This document shows, piece after piece, positions 20,298-28,539 of a stretch of 64,000 bases of DNA. The translations under genes and the position numbers were made by a program. A model generated the notes under the pieces. The model saw only the letters and a list, made by a program, of their open reading frames with translations. It was not told the origin of the DNA and made no database searches. Source of the DNA: Blastococcus haudaquaticus (GTDB taxonomy: Bacteria; Actinomycetota; Actinomycetes; Mycobacteriales; Geodermatophilaceae); NCBI RefSeq assembly GCF_900230285.1, contig NZ_OCNK01000003.1, forward strand, positions 434,001-498,000. Reading direction: 5' to 3'. The number at the start of each line of letters is the position of its first letter. The stretch's first letter is position 1.

Positions 20298-20335
20298 GTC
20301 GGCCCCCACGGAGTACGTCGGCCCCCGCGGAGTAC
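20298..20335 (-). repeat. 19-bp tandem repeat, one mismatch
   Basis: GTCGGCCCCCACGGAGTAC (20298-20316) is followed directly by a copy with a single A-to-G change (20317-20335). The array abuts the usp stop codon and lies just upstream of the fetB-like start. Confidence 0.85.
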
Positions 20336-21247
20336 TCAGCCGAGCGCGATGATCTCCTCCCGCGGCTCCTGGTCCCGCCGGTGGACGGGCGGCACCAGGG
20401 CCATGGGTGACGTGCAGTGCCGGAGGAGCCACCGGTGCGGGCCGTCGAGGTGGCGGTGCAGCAGCGTGCCACTGCCGGCGCTGATCACCAGCAGGGGCGC
20501 CGGACAGGACGCCCCGAGCAGCTGGTCGGCCCGGGCGGCCGGCAGTTCAGTGCGCGTGGCCGAGAGGCCCGGGTGACGGCGGGCCCACTCATCGGCGTCG
20601 TCCACCCAGCTGTCGGGCACGCTGCGCCGAGGCGGCCGGGTCTGCAGCACCGTCAGGCCGGTTCCCGTCCGCTCGGCGGCGTCCGCGGCGAAGGAGGCCA
20701 CCGCCTCGTCGTCCGACCGGTCGCCCACCCCCAGCACGGCGACGACGGGCCGGTCCGGGGCCTCGCCGGACCGGCGTCGGGGGACCACGACGACGGGCTG
20801 GGGGGAGCGGGCGGGGACCCGGACGGCGACGGAGGCGAGGACGAGCTCGTCGGCCGCACCGGTGGCCGAGCTGCCGAGGACGACCAGCTGGCCGGTCGTC
20901 GCGGCATGCAGCAGCACCCCCGTGGGATGCCCCGGCACGACCTGCGTCGTCGTCGGGACGCGAGGGTCGGTGTGGCGGGCCACGGTGTACGCCTGCGCGG
21001 TGATGTGCCGGGCGCGGACCAGCCCGGGCGGGGATGCGCCGGCACCGCCGTGGGAGCCGAGGTAGGGGGCCGCGTGGACGATCCGCAACGGGGCGTCTCG
21101 TCGAGCGGCCTCGCGGGCCGCCCAGCGCACGGCTCCCAGGCCGCACTCGGAGCCGTCCACCCCGACCAGGACCTCGCGCCCGGGCCGGTCCTCGGCGGAC
21201 TCCGGTCCGGGGCGGCCGAGGGGAGCGGTGGGGGTCGAGGTCGTCAC
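20336..21247 (-). CDS. Universal stress protein with two UspA domains
   Basis: A 303-residue tandem Usp protein. Domain 1 begins VLVGVDGSECGLGAVRWAARE (about 27-47) and ends with the nucleotide loop LGSSATGAADELVLASVAV, where the usual second Gly of GxxGx9G(S/T) is replaced by Ala. This may weaken ATP binding. Domain 2 starts at RPVVAVLGVGDRSDD and is more degenerate. Usp proteins of this type respond to hypoxia or stasis in actinobacteria. GTG 21247 has GGAGGTG upstream. The fetB-like gene follows after the 19-bp tandem repeat. Confidence 0.88.
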   Translation of the reverse strand: MTTSTPTAPLGRPGPESAEDRPGREVLVGVDGSECGLGAVRWAAREAARRDAPLRIVHAAPYLGSHGGAGASPPGLVRARHITAQAYTVARHTDPRVPTTTQVVPGHPTGVLLHAATTGQLVVLGSSATGAADELVLASVAVRVPARSPQPVVVVPRRRSGEAPDRPVVAVLGVGDRSDDEAVASFAADAAERTGTGLTVLQTRPPRRSVPDSWVDDADEWARRHPGLSATRTELPAARADQLLGASCPAPLLVISAGSGTLLHRHLDGPHRWLLRHCTSPMALVPPVHRRDQEPREEIIALG

Positions 21248-21396
21248 GGGACACCTCCGGGCGTCGGCTGCTTCCGTCCCGAGGTCGAGGGTCCTCGCGT
21301 CCGTCGCCGGAGGGAAGAGTTCGGCGCGCCGTGTGCATCGCGGCGGCGTCCGGGGTAGGGGATGGCTCCGTCCGGTGTCGCCCCTGGAGGCCGCTC

Positions 21397-22116
21397 GTGC
21401 CCGTCCGCGGACCTCTGTTCCGCCTGCTGTCGTGGGTCGGCGCGCTGGGCGCCGGTGCCCTGGCCGTCGTCGGTGGCCTCGGACTCCAGGGCCCCGGCCT
21501 GGTGGCCGTGGGTATCGCGGGGACGCTCGCGGCCTGCACCGCCGCTGGCATCGCCCGCGACCTCCCGCGGCACGACCGCCGCACGGTGGCGGAGTCGGCC
21601 GTCCAGGCAGGCGGGTGGACCATCGGGCTCCTGCTGGTGCTGGCCGGACTGGCGACCGTTGCCGGCGGATTCGTGGCGCTGCTGGCGCTCGTCGTCGGGG
21701 TCACCGTCTGGCTCGGGCTGCGGGCGATGCGTTCCGCGGCCGGAACGGCCGGGCCCGCCCCCGCTCCGGGCAGCCGGCCGGGACCCGCCGCAGGCGCCGA
21801 GGTGTTCCGCCTGCCGGTCCCGCCGTCCGGAACCAGTCCGGCGCCCGGCTCCTCGCCGATCGCGGAACTCTCGACGCCGGCGCTGGGCCGTGAGTGGCTG
21901 CGGTCCACGAGGGCGCTCTCCGGCCGGCTGGCGCCGGTCGAGCGGCAGGCGCTGGTCCGGCGACGCCAGGAGACCCTCGACGAGCTCGAGCGCCGGGACC
22001 CGGCGGGCTTCGCCCGCTGGCTGGCCGAGGGACCGGTACCGGGGAGCGACCCGGCCGCGTACGTGCACGCACGGTCGGTCCACGGCGACCCGGCGGCGGA
22101 CACCGACGCCGCCTGA
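21397..22116 (+). CDS. Hypothetical membrane protein
   Basis: A 239-residue protein that I cannot name. Two to three hydrophobic segments cover about residues 8-105 (LLSWVGALGAGALAVVGGLG; WTIGLLLVLAGLATVAGG; FVALLALVVGVTVWLGL). A Pro-rich linker follows. The soluble C-terminal domain has EWLRSTRALSGRLAPVER and ARWLAEGPVPGSDPAAYVH, a motif set I associate with small actinobacterial membrane proteins. GTG 21397 has GGAGG upstream. The GNAT gene follows 27 bp later on the same strand. Confidence 0.8.
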   Translation: MPVRGPLFRLLSWVGALGAGALAVVGGLGLQGPGLVAVGIAGTLAACTAAGIARDLPRHDRRTVAESAVQAGGWTIGLLLVLAGLATVAGGFVALLALVVGVTVWLGLRAMRSAAGTAGPAPAPGSRPGPAAGAEVFRLPVPPSGTSPAPGSSPIAELSTPALGREWLRSTRALSGRLAPVERQALVRRRQETLDELERRDPAGFARWLAEGPVPGSDPAAYVHARSVHGDPAADTDAA

Positions 22117-22143
22117 CCGGCCGACCTGGCATCCTCCCCGGCC

Positions 22144-22599
22144 GTGACGGGCGACGAGGTGCTGCTCCGGCCCGCCGTCGCCTCCGACTCCGGAGGTGTC
22201 GCGGACGTGTGGCTGCGCTCCTTCGGGGCCGCGCTGCCGACCGTCAGCCGGGCCCACTCCGACGACGAGGTCCGCAGCTGGGTCCGTGACGTGCTCGTGC
22301 CCCGGCACGACACCTGGGTGGCAGAGGTGGGCGGTGCGGTCGTGGGCGTGCTGGCGCTGTCGGAGGGATGGCTGGACCAGCTGTACCTCGACCCCGCCTG
22401 GCGGGGGCGGGGGATCGGCGACCGGTTCATGGCGCTGGCCCGTCGTCGTCAGCCGGCCGGGCTCCAGCTGTGGACGTTCCAGGTCAACGAATCCGCGCAG
22501 CGCTTCTACGAGCGGCACGGTTTCGTCGCCGTCGAACGGACCGACGGGGCCGGCAACGAGGAACGCGAACCGGACGTCCGCTACGTCTGGCGGCCCTGA
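22144..22599 (+). CDS. GNAT-family N-acetyltransferase
   Basis: A 151-residue acetyltransferase. The core is VGVLALSEGWLDQLYLDPAWRGRGIGDRFMALA, whose RGRGIG is the acetyl-CoA pyrophosphate loop. FQVNESAQRFYERHGFVAVER is the usual C-terminal motif B. The acceptor is unknown. GTG 22144 is used; the leader is only 27 bp from the preceding gene, so co-transcription is likely. Confidence 0.9.
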   Translation: MTGDEVLLRPAVASDSGGVADVWLRSFGAALPTVSRAHSDDEVRSWVRDVLVPRHDTWVAEVGGAVVGVLALSEGWLDQLYLDPAWRGRGIGDRFMALARRRQPAGLQLWTFQVNESAQRFYERHGFVAVERTDGAGNEEREPDVRYVWRP

Positions 22600-22693
22600 C
22601 GCGAGGTTCAGCGTCCACCGGCCGGAGACGGAACCGGGCAGTCGTCGCCTCGGGAGGTCCCTATCCTTGTCCCGGGACTGGTTCCCGTGTTCC

Positions 22694-22769
22694 GCCGACG
22701 TGGCGCAATTGGTAGCGCACCCGACTTGTAATCGGGCGGTTAGGGGTTCAAGTCCCCTCGTCGGCTCCA
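22694..22769 (+). tRNA. tRNA-Thr (anticodon TGT)
   Basis: A complete cloverleaf. The acceptor GCCGACG pairs with CGTCGGC (22759-22765). The anticodon stem CCCGA/TCGGG holds the loop CTTGTAA with TGT at 22727-22729. The T-arm is AGGGG-TTCAAGT-CCCCT. The discriminator is T22766 and CCA is encoded at 22767-22769. TATCCT at 22662-22667 could be its -10 box. It reads ACA (and by wobble ACG) threonine codons. Confidence 0.97.
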
Positions 22770-22982
22770 GATCGATGTGTTGTTCCGCCCGATCCGTCGC
22801 CGTCCCGGTCATTGGCCGGGTGGATATCGGGACGTAGGGTCTCCGCAGCGTCGCGTGCCGATGACGGGCTGCGTCAGGCATGGAGGCGCCGGAGCACGAA
22901 GGGTGGCTTCCGCCATCTCCGCACGTCCGACGTCCCCTGCGCTACCCGATCGGCGGTCCCGCCCCGCTCAGATGAGCGCCCG

Positions 22983-23438
22983 ATGAGCGCAGAGCGCCTG
23001 CGGGCCTGGGGCGAGGAGATGCGCGAGGTCCACCGGCGGCTGCGCGACGCGCTCGTTCTCGCCCGGGAGTCGGTGGACGACGCCGACCCGCTCGTCGGGA
23101 ACCCGCTGCTGTACTGCTGGGGGTTCTGCGCCGCGCTCAGCGGCCACCACCGCAGCGAGGACACGGTCCTCTTCCCGCGGCTGGCCGAGGACCCCGAGCT
23201 CGCTCCGGTGATCGCCCGGCTGGTCCAGGACCACTCCATGATCGAGCACCTGATCGGCGGCCTGCAGCGCGCTCTCGACCGCGGGCTCCCGGTCGAGGAG
23301 AAGCTCCGCCACCTCGACGGGATCGAGGCGGTGATGGAGAGCCACTTCCGCTACGAGGAACGCGCACTGCTCGACGTCCTCGACGGGATCCGCGACGAGA
23401 CGGTCACGCCGAGCGAGCTCTTCGGCCCGCTCGCCTGA
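22983..23438 (+). CDS. Hemerythrin HHE-domain protein
   Basis: A 151-residue four-helix hemerythrin-like protein. The metal ligand pattern is seen as H in REVHRRL, H-H-x-x-E in GHHRSEDTVLF, H-x-x-x-E/H in DHSMIEHLI, and H-x-x-x-E in ESHFRYEERALL. A di-iron oxygen or NO-sensing/binding role is typical of the family. ATG 22983 is in frame, and a nearby ATG at 22972 is not. The LuxR-type regulator follows 62 bp later on the same strand, so the two may form a sensor-regulator unit, which is inference. Confidence 0.9.
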   Translation: MSAERLRAWGEEMREVHRRLRDALVLARESVDDADPLVGNPLLYCWGFCAALSGHHRSEDTVLFPRLAEDPELAPVIARLVQDHSMIEHLIGGLQRALDRGLPVEEKLRHLDGIEAVMESHFRYEERALLDVLDGIRDETVTPSELFGPLA

Positions 23439-23500
23439 CCGGCCGTCGTCACGGTCGTAAGAGCCTGGACGCCACCGGAGCGCGAAGGCAGGATGACCCG

Positions 23501-26302
23501 GTGATCGGGGTGGAGGTCCCCTACATCGGGCGGGCGCACCATCGGGCGACCGTCGCCGAGGCGTTCGCCGAGCCCGGGCACATCGTGGTGATCTGCGGCG
23601 AGGCCGGCGTCGGCAAGTCCTCCCTCGTCGCCGCGGAGCGGGCCGGCGCGGTCACCGAGGTCGTCGAGGGCGCCTGCCTGCAGCTGGCCGGGCAGCCGCT
23701 GCCACTGGCGGCGCTGGAGATGATCTTCGATGCCCGCGGCGGGTGGCCCGGGTCGCCCGACGACGCCGAGCAGTCGGCGGAGGAGCGCCTGCGCGCGATC
23801 CGCCGCTGGGCCGACGCGCTGGCCCCGGCCGGTGCCGCGACCGCCACGACCCTGGTGATCGACGACCTGCAGTGGGCCGACGAGACGACCTGCGACTTCC
23901 TCGTCTACCTGGCCTCCACGGCACGGCGCCGCAGGCTGAGCCTGGTCCTGACGCTGCGCGACGACGAGAGCCCGCGCGAGGGCCGGGTGCAGGACGCGGT
24001 CGCCGAGCTCACCCGCCTCCCCGGCGCCAGCTGCATGGAGCTCCAGCGGCTCGACCGCGAGGAGACCCGGCAGCTGGTCGCGGCGCTGACCGGCAGCGAC
24101 GACGTCGACGTCGACACCTGGTACGAGCAGACGCAGGGACACCCCTACCTGCTCGGCGAGCTGGTCAAGGATCCCGGTTCCCGCCGGGTCACCGACATGC
24201 TGCTCGCGCGGGTGCGCCGGCTCGGCCCGGACGCGGCGGTCCTCGTCCGCGAGGCCGCCGTCTTCGGTCTCTGGGTCTCCGACGACCACCTGTTCCGCGC
24301 GTCGGGGTTCGCCCCGGAGCGCTACGCGGCGGCGGTCCGGGAAGCCGTCGGTACCGGCGTCCTGGTCGTCCAGGGGGCCGACTACGCGTTCCGGCACAGC
24401 CTGATGTGCGAGGCGGTCCTCTCGCAGCTGCTGCCCTTCGAGCGGCGCGAGCTGCACGAGCGGGCGGCCCGGTCGCTGACGGCGGGACGGGCGGACGACG
24501 TCGTCTCGGCCGCGGCGGTCAGCGTCCACTGGGAAGCCGCCGGTTCCCTCGGGGAGGCGGCGGTGTGGAGCCTGCGTGCCGCCCGCGCGACCCGGGCGCT
24601 CAACGCGTACGCCGAGTCGTGGGCGCACTACCGGCGCGCACTGGAGTTCGGGGACGCACCGGGGGACCCGTCCGCCGGACTGGACCTGGCCCTCGAGGCC
24701 GCAGGTGTCGCCCGGCTGGCCGGGGACCCTGCGGCCGCCGTCGCGCTGCTGGAGAAGGCGCTCGAGGAGCGGGACATCCCGGCGTCCGACCGCGCCGTCG
24801 CCCTGGAGCGGCTGGGTTGCTTCCTCTGGGAGGCCGGTCAGACCGGACGCAGCCAGGCCGCCTACGCCGAGGCCGCGGCGACGCTCGGCCCCGAGGAGAA
24901 CGCCTGCCACGCGCAGGTCTGGGGGGCCATGGGGCGCGGGGCCTTCATCATGGCCGAGTTCGACGACGCCGTCCGGCTCGCCGACCGTGCGGTCGCAGCC
25001 GCGCGCAGGCACGGCAGCTCCGCGGTGCTCGCGGACGCCCTCACCACCCGGGGTGCCGCCGGCACCTTCCTCGGTGACGCAGCGTCCCTCGAGTACCTGC
25101 GCGAGGCGGTCCGGCTGGCCCGCGACGTCGAGGACCGCGTGGTCCTGTGCCGCGGCTACGCCAACCTGATGATCTCCTACGAGTTCTCGGGGATGCCCGA
25201 GGAGGCGTGCACGGCGGCCCTGGAGGGGCTCCGTCTCCTGCCGGAGTACGGGCTGGAGCTCGCCGTCGGGGCAGCCCTCGCCTGCAACGCCGCCAACATG
25301 CTCCGGCGGCGCGGTCGGTACGCCCGCTGCGAAGAGGTGCTGGCCGGTCTGCTCGACGGCCACGTCGTCCAGGGGCAGGGGCTGCACCTGCACCTCGAGC
25401 GCGCCGAGCTGCGGCTGGCCACGGGCGACACGGCCGGGGCGCGCGCCAGCCTGGAGGCGGCCGGCGCGCTGCGCGAGATCGACGAACCGACGGTCGTCGC
25501 GGCGCTCGCCACCGTCACCGCGGCGCTGCTCGCCCGCGAGGGCGACCACGCCGGTTGCCACCGCACCGTCGTCGAGGCCCTGGAGCGCCTCGCGCACACG
25601 CAGGACAAGGCGTTCCGGACCGAGCTGCTGGTCATCGGCTGTCGCAACGAGGCCGACCGGCGTGGCCCGGTGCCGGGTCGGAAGGACGCTGCAGCGGACG
25701 CGCGGTCGCAGTGGCTCGACGCGCAGCTCCAGCTCGTCGCGCCGACGACGGAAGACGACCCGGGGCACGCCGCCGACCACCGCGCGGCCCGCGCGGAGCT
25801 GGACCGGGCGATGGGTGAGGCCACCGCGGAGGGCTGGGCGGCGGCGGGAGCGCTGTGGCGGGCGGTCGACCGGCCGCTGGAGGAGGCCTACTGCCTGTTC
25901 CGCCAGGCCGAGTGCCACCTGGCGGAGAAGCGACGCGACCGTGCCGCCGCCGCGGCGTCGGCTGCGCGCGAGATCTCCGAGCGGCTGGGTGCCGCACCGC
26001 TGACCGCCGACATCGACGCCCTGGTGGGTCGCTCGCGGCTCACCGCGACGCCGGCGCCGCGCGCGCCGGCCGAGGAGCGGCCGTACGGGCTCACGGAGCG
26101 GGAGCACGAGGTCCTCGCGTTGCTCGGCACCGGCGCGACCAACCGCCAGATCGCGCGCAGCCTGTTCATCAGCGAGCGCACGGTCGGGGTCCACGTGTCC
26201 CGCGTCCTGGCCAAGCTCCAGGTCAGCAACCGTGGACAAGCAGCGGTGCTTGCCGCCAAGGTGGCCCCGAAGTCCCCGGTCGCTCTGGTGGAAGGACGCT
26301 GA
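23501..26302 (+). CDS. Large ATP-binding LuxR-family regulator (LAL/MalT type)
   Basis: A 933-residue STAND-type transcription regulator. The N-terminal NTPase has Walker A GEAGVGKSS (33-41) and Walker B TLVIDDLQWADE (about 112-124). A long TPR-like helical middle follows. The C-terminal LuxR helix-turn-helix covers about 865-925 (GLTEREHEVLALLGTGATNR, then IARSLFISERTVGVHVSRVL). Such proteins bind ATP and an inducer, oligomerise and activate transcription; the inducer is unknown. GTG 23501 has a GGCAGGA site. Its stop overlaps the start of a 63-residue protein by one base. Confidence 0.93.
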   Translation: MIGVEVPYIGRAHHRATVAEAFAEPGHIVVICGEAGVGKSSLVAAERAGAVTEVVEGACLQLAGQPLPLAALEMIFDARGGWPGSPDDAEQSAEERLRAIRRWADALAPAGAATATTLVIDDLQWADETTCDFLVYLASTARRRRLSLVLTLRDDESPREGRVQDAVAELTRLPGASCMELQRLDREETRQLVAALTGSDDVDVDTWYEQTQGHPYLLGELVKDPGSRRVTDMLLARVRRLGPDAAVLVREAAVFGLWVSDDHLFRASGFAPERYAAAVREAVGTGVLVVQGADYAFRHSLMCEAVLSQLLPFERRELHERAARSLTAGRADDVVSAAAVSVHWEAAGSLGEAAVWSLRAARATRALNAYAESWAHYRRALEFGDAPGDPSAGLDLALEAAGVARLAGDPAAAVALLEKALEERDIPASDRAVALERLGCFLWEAGQTGRSQAAYAEAAATLGPEENACHAQVWGAMGRGAFIMAEFDDAVRLADRAVAAARRHGSSAVLADALTTRGAAGTFLGDAASLEYLREAVRLARDVEDRVVLCRGYANLMISYEFSGMPEEACTAALEGLRLLPEYGLELAVGAALACNAANMLRRRGRYARCEEVLAGLLDGHVVQGQGLHLHLERAELRLATGDTAGARASLEAAGALREIDEPTVVAALATVTAALLAREGDHAGCHRTVVEALERLAHTQDKAFRTELLVIGCRNEADRRGPVPGRKDAAADARSQWLDAQLQLVAPTTEDDPGHAADHRAARAELDRAMGEATAEGWAAAGALWRAVDRPLEEAYCLFRQAECHLAEKRRDRAAAAASAAREISERLGAAPLTADIDALVGRSRLTATPAPRAPAEERPYGLTEREHEVLALLGTGATNRQIARSLFISERTVGVHVSRVLAKLQVSNRGQAAVLAAKVAPKSPVALVEGR

Positions 26303-26493
26303 TGTCGCCCGTCAAGTTCTCGCTGTTCAACCGTGACGACGACGACGAGGAGACCGTCGAGATCGACGACCAGCTCGCCGACGACCTGCGCCAGGTGGTC
26401 GCGGACACCCCGGACCTCACGCTGGAGGGGGCGCTGCGCGAGGGCCTGCAGCACGTCGTCGCGAAGCGGCGGCCCGGCGGCGGCCAGCAGTAG
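26302..26493 (+). CDS. Small acidic hypothetical protein coupled to the LuxR regulator
   Basis: A 63-residue protein. After FSLFNRDDDDEETVEIDDQ it forms a predicted helix pair (ADDLRQVVADTP and LEGALREGLQHVVAKRR). ATG 26302 overlaps the regulator stop TGA (26300-26302), so it is translationally coupled. It ends 4 bp from the convergent sigma gene. It might bind the regulator or be an independent small protein; I cannot assign a family. Confidence 0.72.
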   Translation: MSPVKFSLFNRDDDDEETVEIDDQLADDLRQVVADTPDLTLEGALREGLQHVVAKRRPGGGQQ

Positions 26494-26496
26494 CGG

Positions 26497-27105
26497 TCAG
26501 CGCAGGCTCGGCTCGAGCTGGGCCCGCAGGGCCTTCACGGCGCGCCCCCGGAGCGGGCCGAGGCTGCCCCGGGGGATGCCCAGCTCCTGGCTCAGGGCGT
26601 CGTAGGACTCCGGCTCGCGGAGCAGGGCGCGCACGATGCGGCGCTGGGTCTCGGGCAGGGTCTCCACCGCCCGGTCCAGGGCCCGGCGCAGCTCCTCGTC
26701 CATGAGCGCCGTAGCCATGTCCCGGTCGTCCGGGGCGACGCGGTCCGCGACGTCCTCGCTGGGCACGGCCCGCTGCTGCGCCCGCAGGATGGCGAGCGCC
26801 TCGCGGCGGGCGGTGGTGGAGAGCCAGCCCGGCAGGCACCGGGGGTCGTTGATGCGCCCGGCGTTGCGGAGCAGCAGCACCCAGGTGCGCTGCACCGCCT
26901 CGTCGACGTCGGAGTCGCTGCGCAGCACCACGCGGGCCGCGGAGCGGAGCACGCCCTCGTACCGGCGGACCGTCGCCTGCCACGTGGCGTCGTCGCCCGC
27001 GGCCAGGAGCAGCAGGTGCCGCCGGTCGACGGCCGGGACGTCGGCCCGGTCGCCCCGGCGAGGGGTGGGGACGGCGGGGGCGTCGGCGTAGGCGAGAGCG
27101 GTCAT
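26497..27105 (-). CDS. Sigma-70 family (ECF-like) RNA polymerase sigma factor
   Basis: A 202-residue sigma factor with region 2 (ATWQATVRRYEGVLRSAARVV, DVDEAVQRTWVLLLRNAG, LPGWLSTTARREALAIL) and region 4 (LPETQRRIVRALLREPESYD, ELGIPRGSLGPLRGRAVKAL). ATG 27105 has AAGGAGC upstream. The frame stays open further upstream, but that part is low-complexity and non-conserved. No anti-sigma gene is adjacent. It is divergent from dodecin across 169 bp that carry repeated ACGTACGTAG elements, which may be its regulatory region. Confidence 0.9.
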   Translation of the reverse strand: MTALAYADAPAVPTPRRGDRADVPAVDRRHLLLLAAGDDATWQATVRRYEGVLRSAARVVLRSDSDVDEAVQRTWVLLLRNAGRINDPRCLPGWLSTTARREALAILRAQQRAVPSEDVADRVAPDDRDMATALMDEELRRALDRAVETLPETQRRIVRALLREPESYDALSQELGIPRGSLGPLRGRAVKALRAQLEPSLR

Positions 27106-27172
27106 CGGGGGCTCCTTCGAGGTCGTCCGGGAACGACTCGAAGACTCGTGACACGCCGGCCCCGCCGGATCT

Positions 27173-27267
27173 GTCGTACGACGTATTCCGGACCCCGGGA
27201 TGTACGTACGTAGCCCGCCGAGGGGCGTGCCGTGACAGGGTCGGGGCTCCCGTCCGACGTACGTAGG
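27173..27267 (+). promoter_or_regulatory. Candidate operator array between sigma factor and dodecin
   Basis: The region holds the palindrome GTCGTACGAC (27173-27182) and two copies of ACGTACGTAG at 27204-27213 and 27257-27266, exactly 53 bp apart (about five helical turns). The second copy overlaps the dodecin ribosome-binding site (TAGGAGG). This arrangement suggests a regulator binding cooperatively in the divergent promoter region. Confidence 0.45.
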
Positions 27268-27274
27268 AGGCACC

Positions 27275-27481
27275 GTGAGCGACCACGTGTACAGGCTCAG
27301 CGAGATCGTGGGCAGCAGCCCGGTCAGCGTCGACGAGGCGATCCGGAACGCCGTCGCCAAGGCGTCGCAGACGGTGCGCAACATCGAGTGGTTCGAGGCC
27401 CAGGAGATCCGCGGCCAGGTGGTCGACGGCGCCGTCGCCTACTTCCAGGTCGCCGTGAAGATCGGCTTCCGCGTGGATTGA
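27275..27481 (+). CDS. Dodecin, flavin-storing dodecamer
   Basis: A 68-residue protein of the dodecin family: VYRLSEIVGSSPVSVDEAIR, then TVRNIEWFEAQEIRGQV with the conserved Trp that stacks on flavin, and the C-terminal VAYFQVAVKIGFRVD. Dodecins assemble as hollow 12-mers that bind riboflavin/FMN or CoA and buffer flavin toxicity. GTG 27275 has TAGGAGG upstream, overlapping one ACGTACGTAG element. A terminator follows. Confidence 0.95.
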   Translation: MSDHVYRLSEIVGSSPVSVDEAIRNAVAKASQTVRNIEWFEAQEIRGQVVDGAVAYFQVAVKIGFRVD

Positions 27482-27489
27482 GGTTCTTC

Positions 27490-27553
27490 CCCGAGGCCCC
27501 CTCCCGAGGCTCGCCCCGAGCGTGCGAGGGGGGAGGAGGAAGGGGGTCCTTTC
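27490..27553 (+). terminator. Terminator between dodecin and the DUF5313 gene (GAAAGGACCCC family)
   Basis: An imperfect hairpin (CCCCCTCCC at 27497-27505; CTCGC at 27510-27514 with GCGAG at 27524-27528; GGGGGG run after it) ends GGGGGTCCTTTC in the dodecin direction. The minus-strand reading GAAAGGACCCCCT is the same 13-mer as at 17996-18008. It lies between convergent genes. Confidence 0.65.
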
Positions 27554-27950
27554 AGTCGAAGCTGCCCGCGCCGTCGCGGCGGTAGCGGGCACGCTTCTCC
27601 ACGCGGGCCCGTTCCGCCCGCTCCGCCCGCATGCGCGCCGCCGTCCCGGGCGGGTACCCCGCCTTCGCCACGCGGTGCTCGATCGTCTCGGTCATGAAGG
27701 CGAAGGAGAAGAGCAGCCCGAGCAGCAGGCCACCCGCTGCGGCCGAGAGCCGGTAGGCGAACGGGACCGGGACGACGGCGAGGCACAGCACGACGAGCGG
27801 GACCATCTGCACGACCGCCCGCGCCACGTGCCGCCAGATCCACGTCCGCCCCGTCGTGTCCGCGAGCACCCAGGAGGACAGCTCCCGGGGGAGCCCGCCG
27901 CCGAGGGCGTACCAGACCCACTGCGCGGGGTTGGGACGACGGGTGGGCAC
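27552..27950 (-). CDS. DUF5313 family membrane protein
   Basis: A 132-residue protein typical of this actinobacterial family: RPNPAQWVWYALGGGLPREL, then WVLADTTGRTWIWRHVARA. Two membrane spans lie at about 52-98 (VVQMVPLVVLCLAVVPVPF; AAAGGLLLGLLFSFAF). A basic C-terminus (about 105-132) follows. GTG 27950 is chosen as the first start before the conserved motif. Function is unknown. Confidence 0.87.
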   Translation of the reverse strand: MPTRRPNPAQWVWYALGGGLPRELSSWVLADTTGRTWIWRHVARAVVQMVPLVVLCLAVVPVPFAYRLSAAAGGLLLGLLFSFAFMTETIEHRVAKAGYPPGTAARMRAERAERARVEKRARYRRDGAGSFD

Positions 27951-28037
27951 GGCTCGACGGTAGGCCCGATCGGCGAGGCGTTGCTCCGCGGAGACGCCGG
28001 GTGGACACTCCCCGCACCCAACTCCCGAGGAGGCTCC

Positions 28038-28469
28038 GTGCAGATCAGCCAGCTGCTCAGGCACAAGGGCCGCGAGGTCGCCACCATCGACGGCACGGAG
28101 AGCGTCCGGACCGCGCTCGCCGTCCTGGCGGACAAGGGCATCGGTGCGCTCGTGGTGTCCTCCGACGGGAGACGCATCGACGGCATCGTGTCCGAGCGGG
28201 ACGTCGCCCGCGGTCTGCACGACCGCGGGGCCGGGCTCCTGACCGAACCGGTGTCCAGCGTGATGACGGCGCAGGTGCACACCTGCCCACCCGATGCGAG
28301 CGTGCACGACCTCGCGCGGACGATGACCGACAAGCGGGTCCGGCACGTCCCGGTCGTCGCCGACGGCGAGCTGCTCGGGATCGTGTCGATCGGCGACGTC
28401 GTCAAGGCCCGGCTCGACGAGCTGGAGGAGGAACGCCGGCAGCTGGTGGACTACATCCAGAGCCCCTGA
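28038..28469 (+). CDS. CBS-domain pair protein
   Basis: A 143-residue protein made of two CBS motifs (GTESVRTALAVLADKGIGALVV and DASVHDLARTMTDKRVRHVPVV), forming one Bateman module that usually senses adenine nucleotides or SAM. It begins QISQLLRHKGREVATI and ends with a charged helix. GTG 28038 has GAGGAGG upstream. Target unknown. Confidence 0.9.
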   Translation: MQISQLLRHKGREVATIDGTESVRTALAVLADKGIGALVVSSDGRRIDGIVSERDVARGLHDRGAGLLTEPVSSVMTAQVHTCPPDASVHDLARTMTDKRVRHVPVVADGELLGIVSIGDVVKARLDELEEERRQLVDYIQSP

Positions 28470-28527
28470 ACGCCGACGGTCGTGAGCCGGCCTCACGACC
28501 GCCGGCGGGCGGGGGAGCCGACCGGCG

Positions 28528-28533
28528 TACGGT
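28528..28533 (+). promoter_or_regulatory. Putative -10 box (TACGGT) of rarD
   Basis: TACGGT lies 6 nt before GTG 28540 with no Shine-Dalgarno, suggesting a leaderless message. Confidence 0.4.
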
Positions 28534-28539
28534 GCCCGC

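Noticed and set aside
20281-20472. N-terminal extension of the fetB-like gene to ATG 20472
   Set aside because: The extra residues are Arg/Ser/Trp-rich, lie in the usp coding region and cross the 19-bp tandem repeat; the membrane protein begins after 20280.
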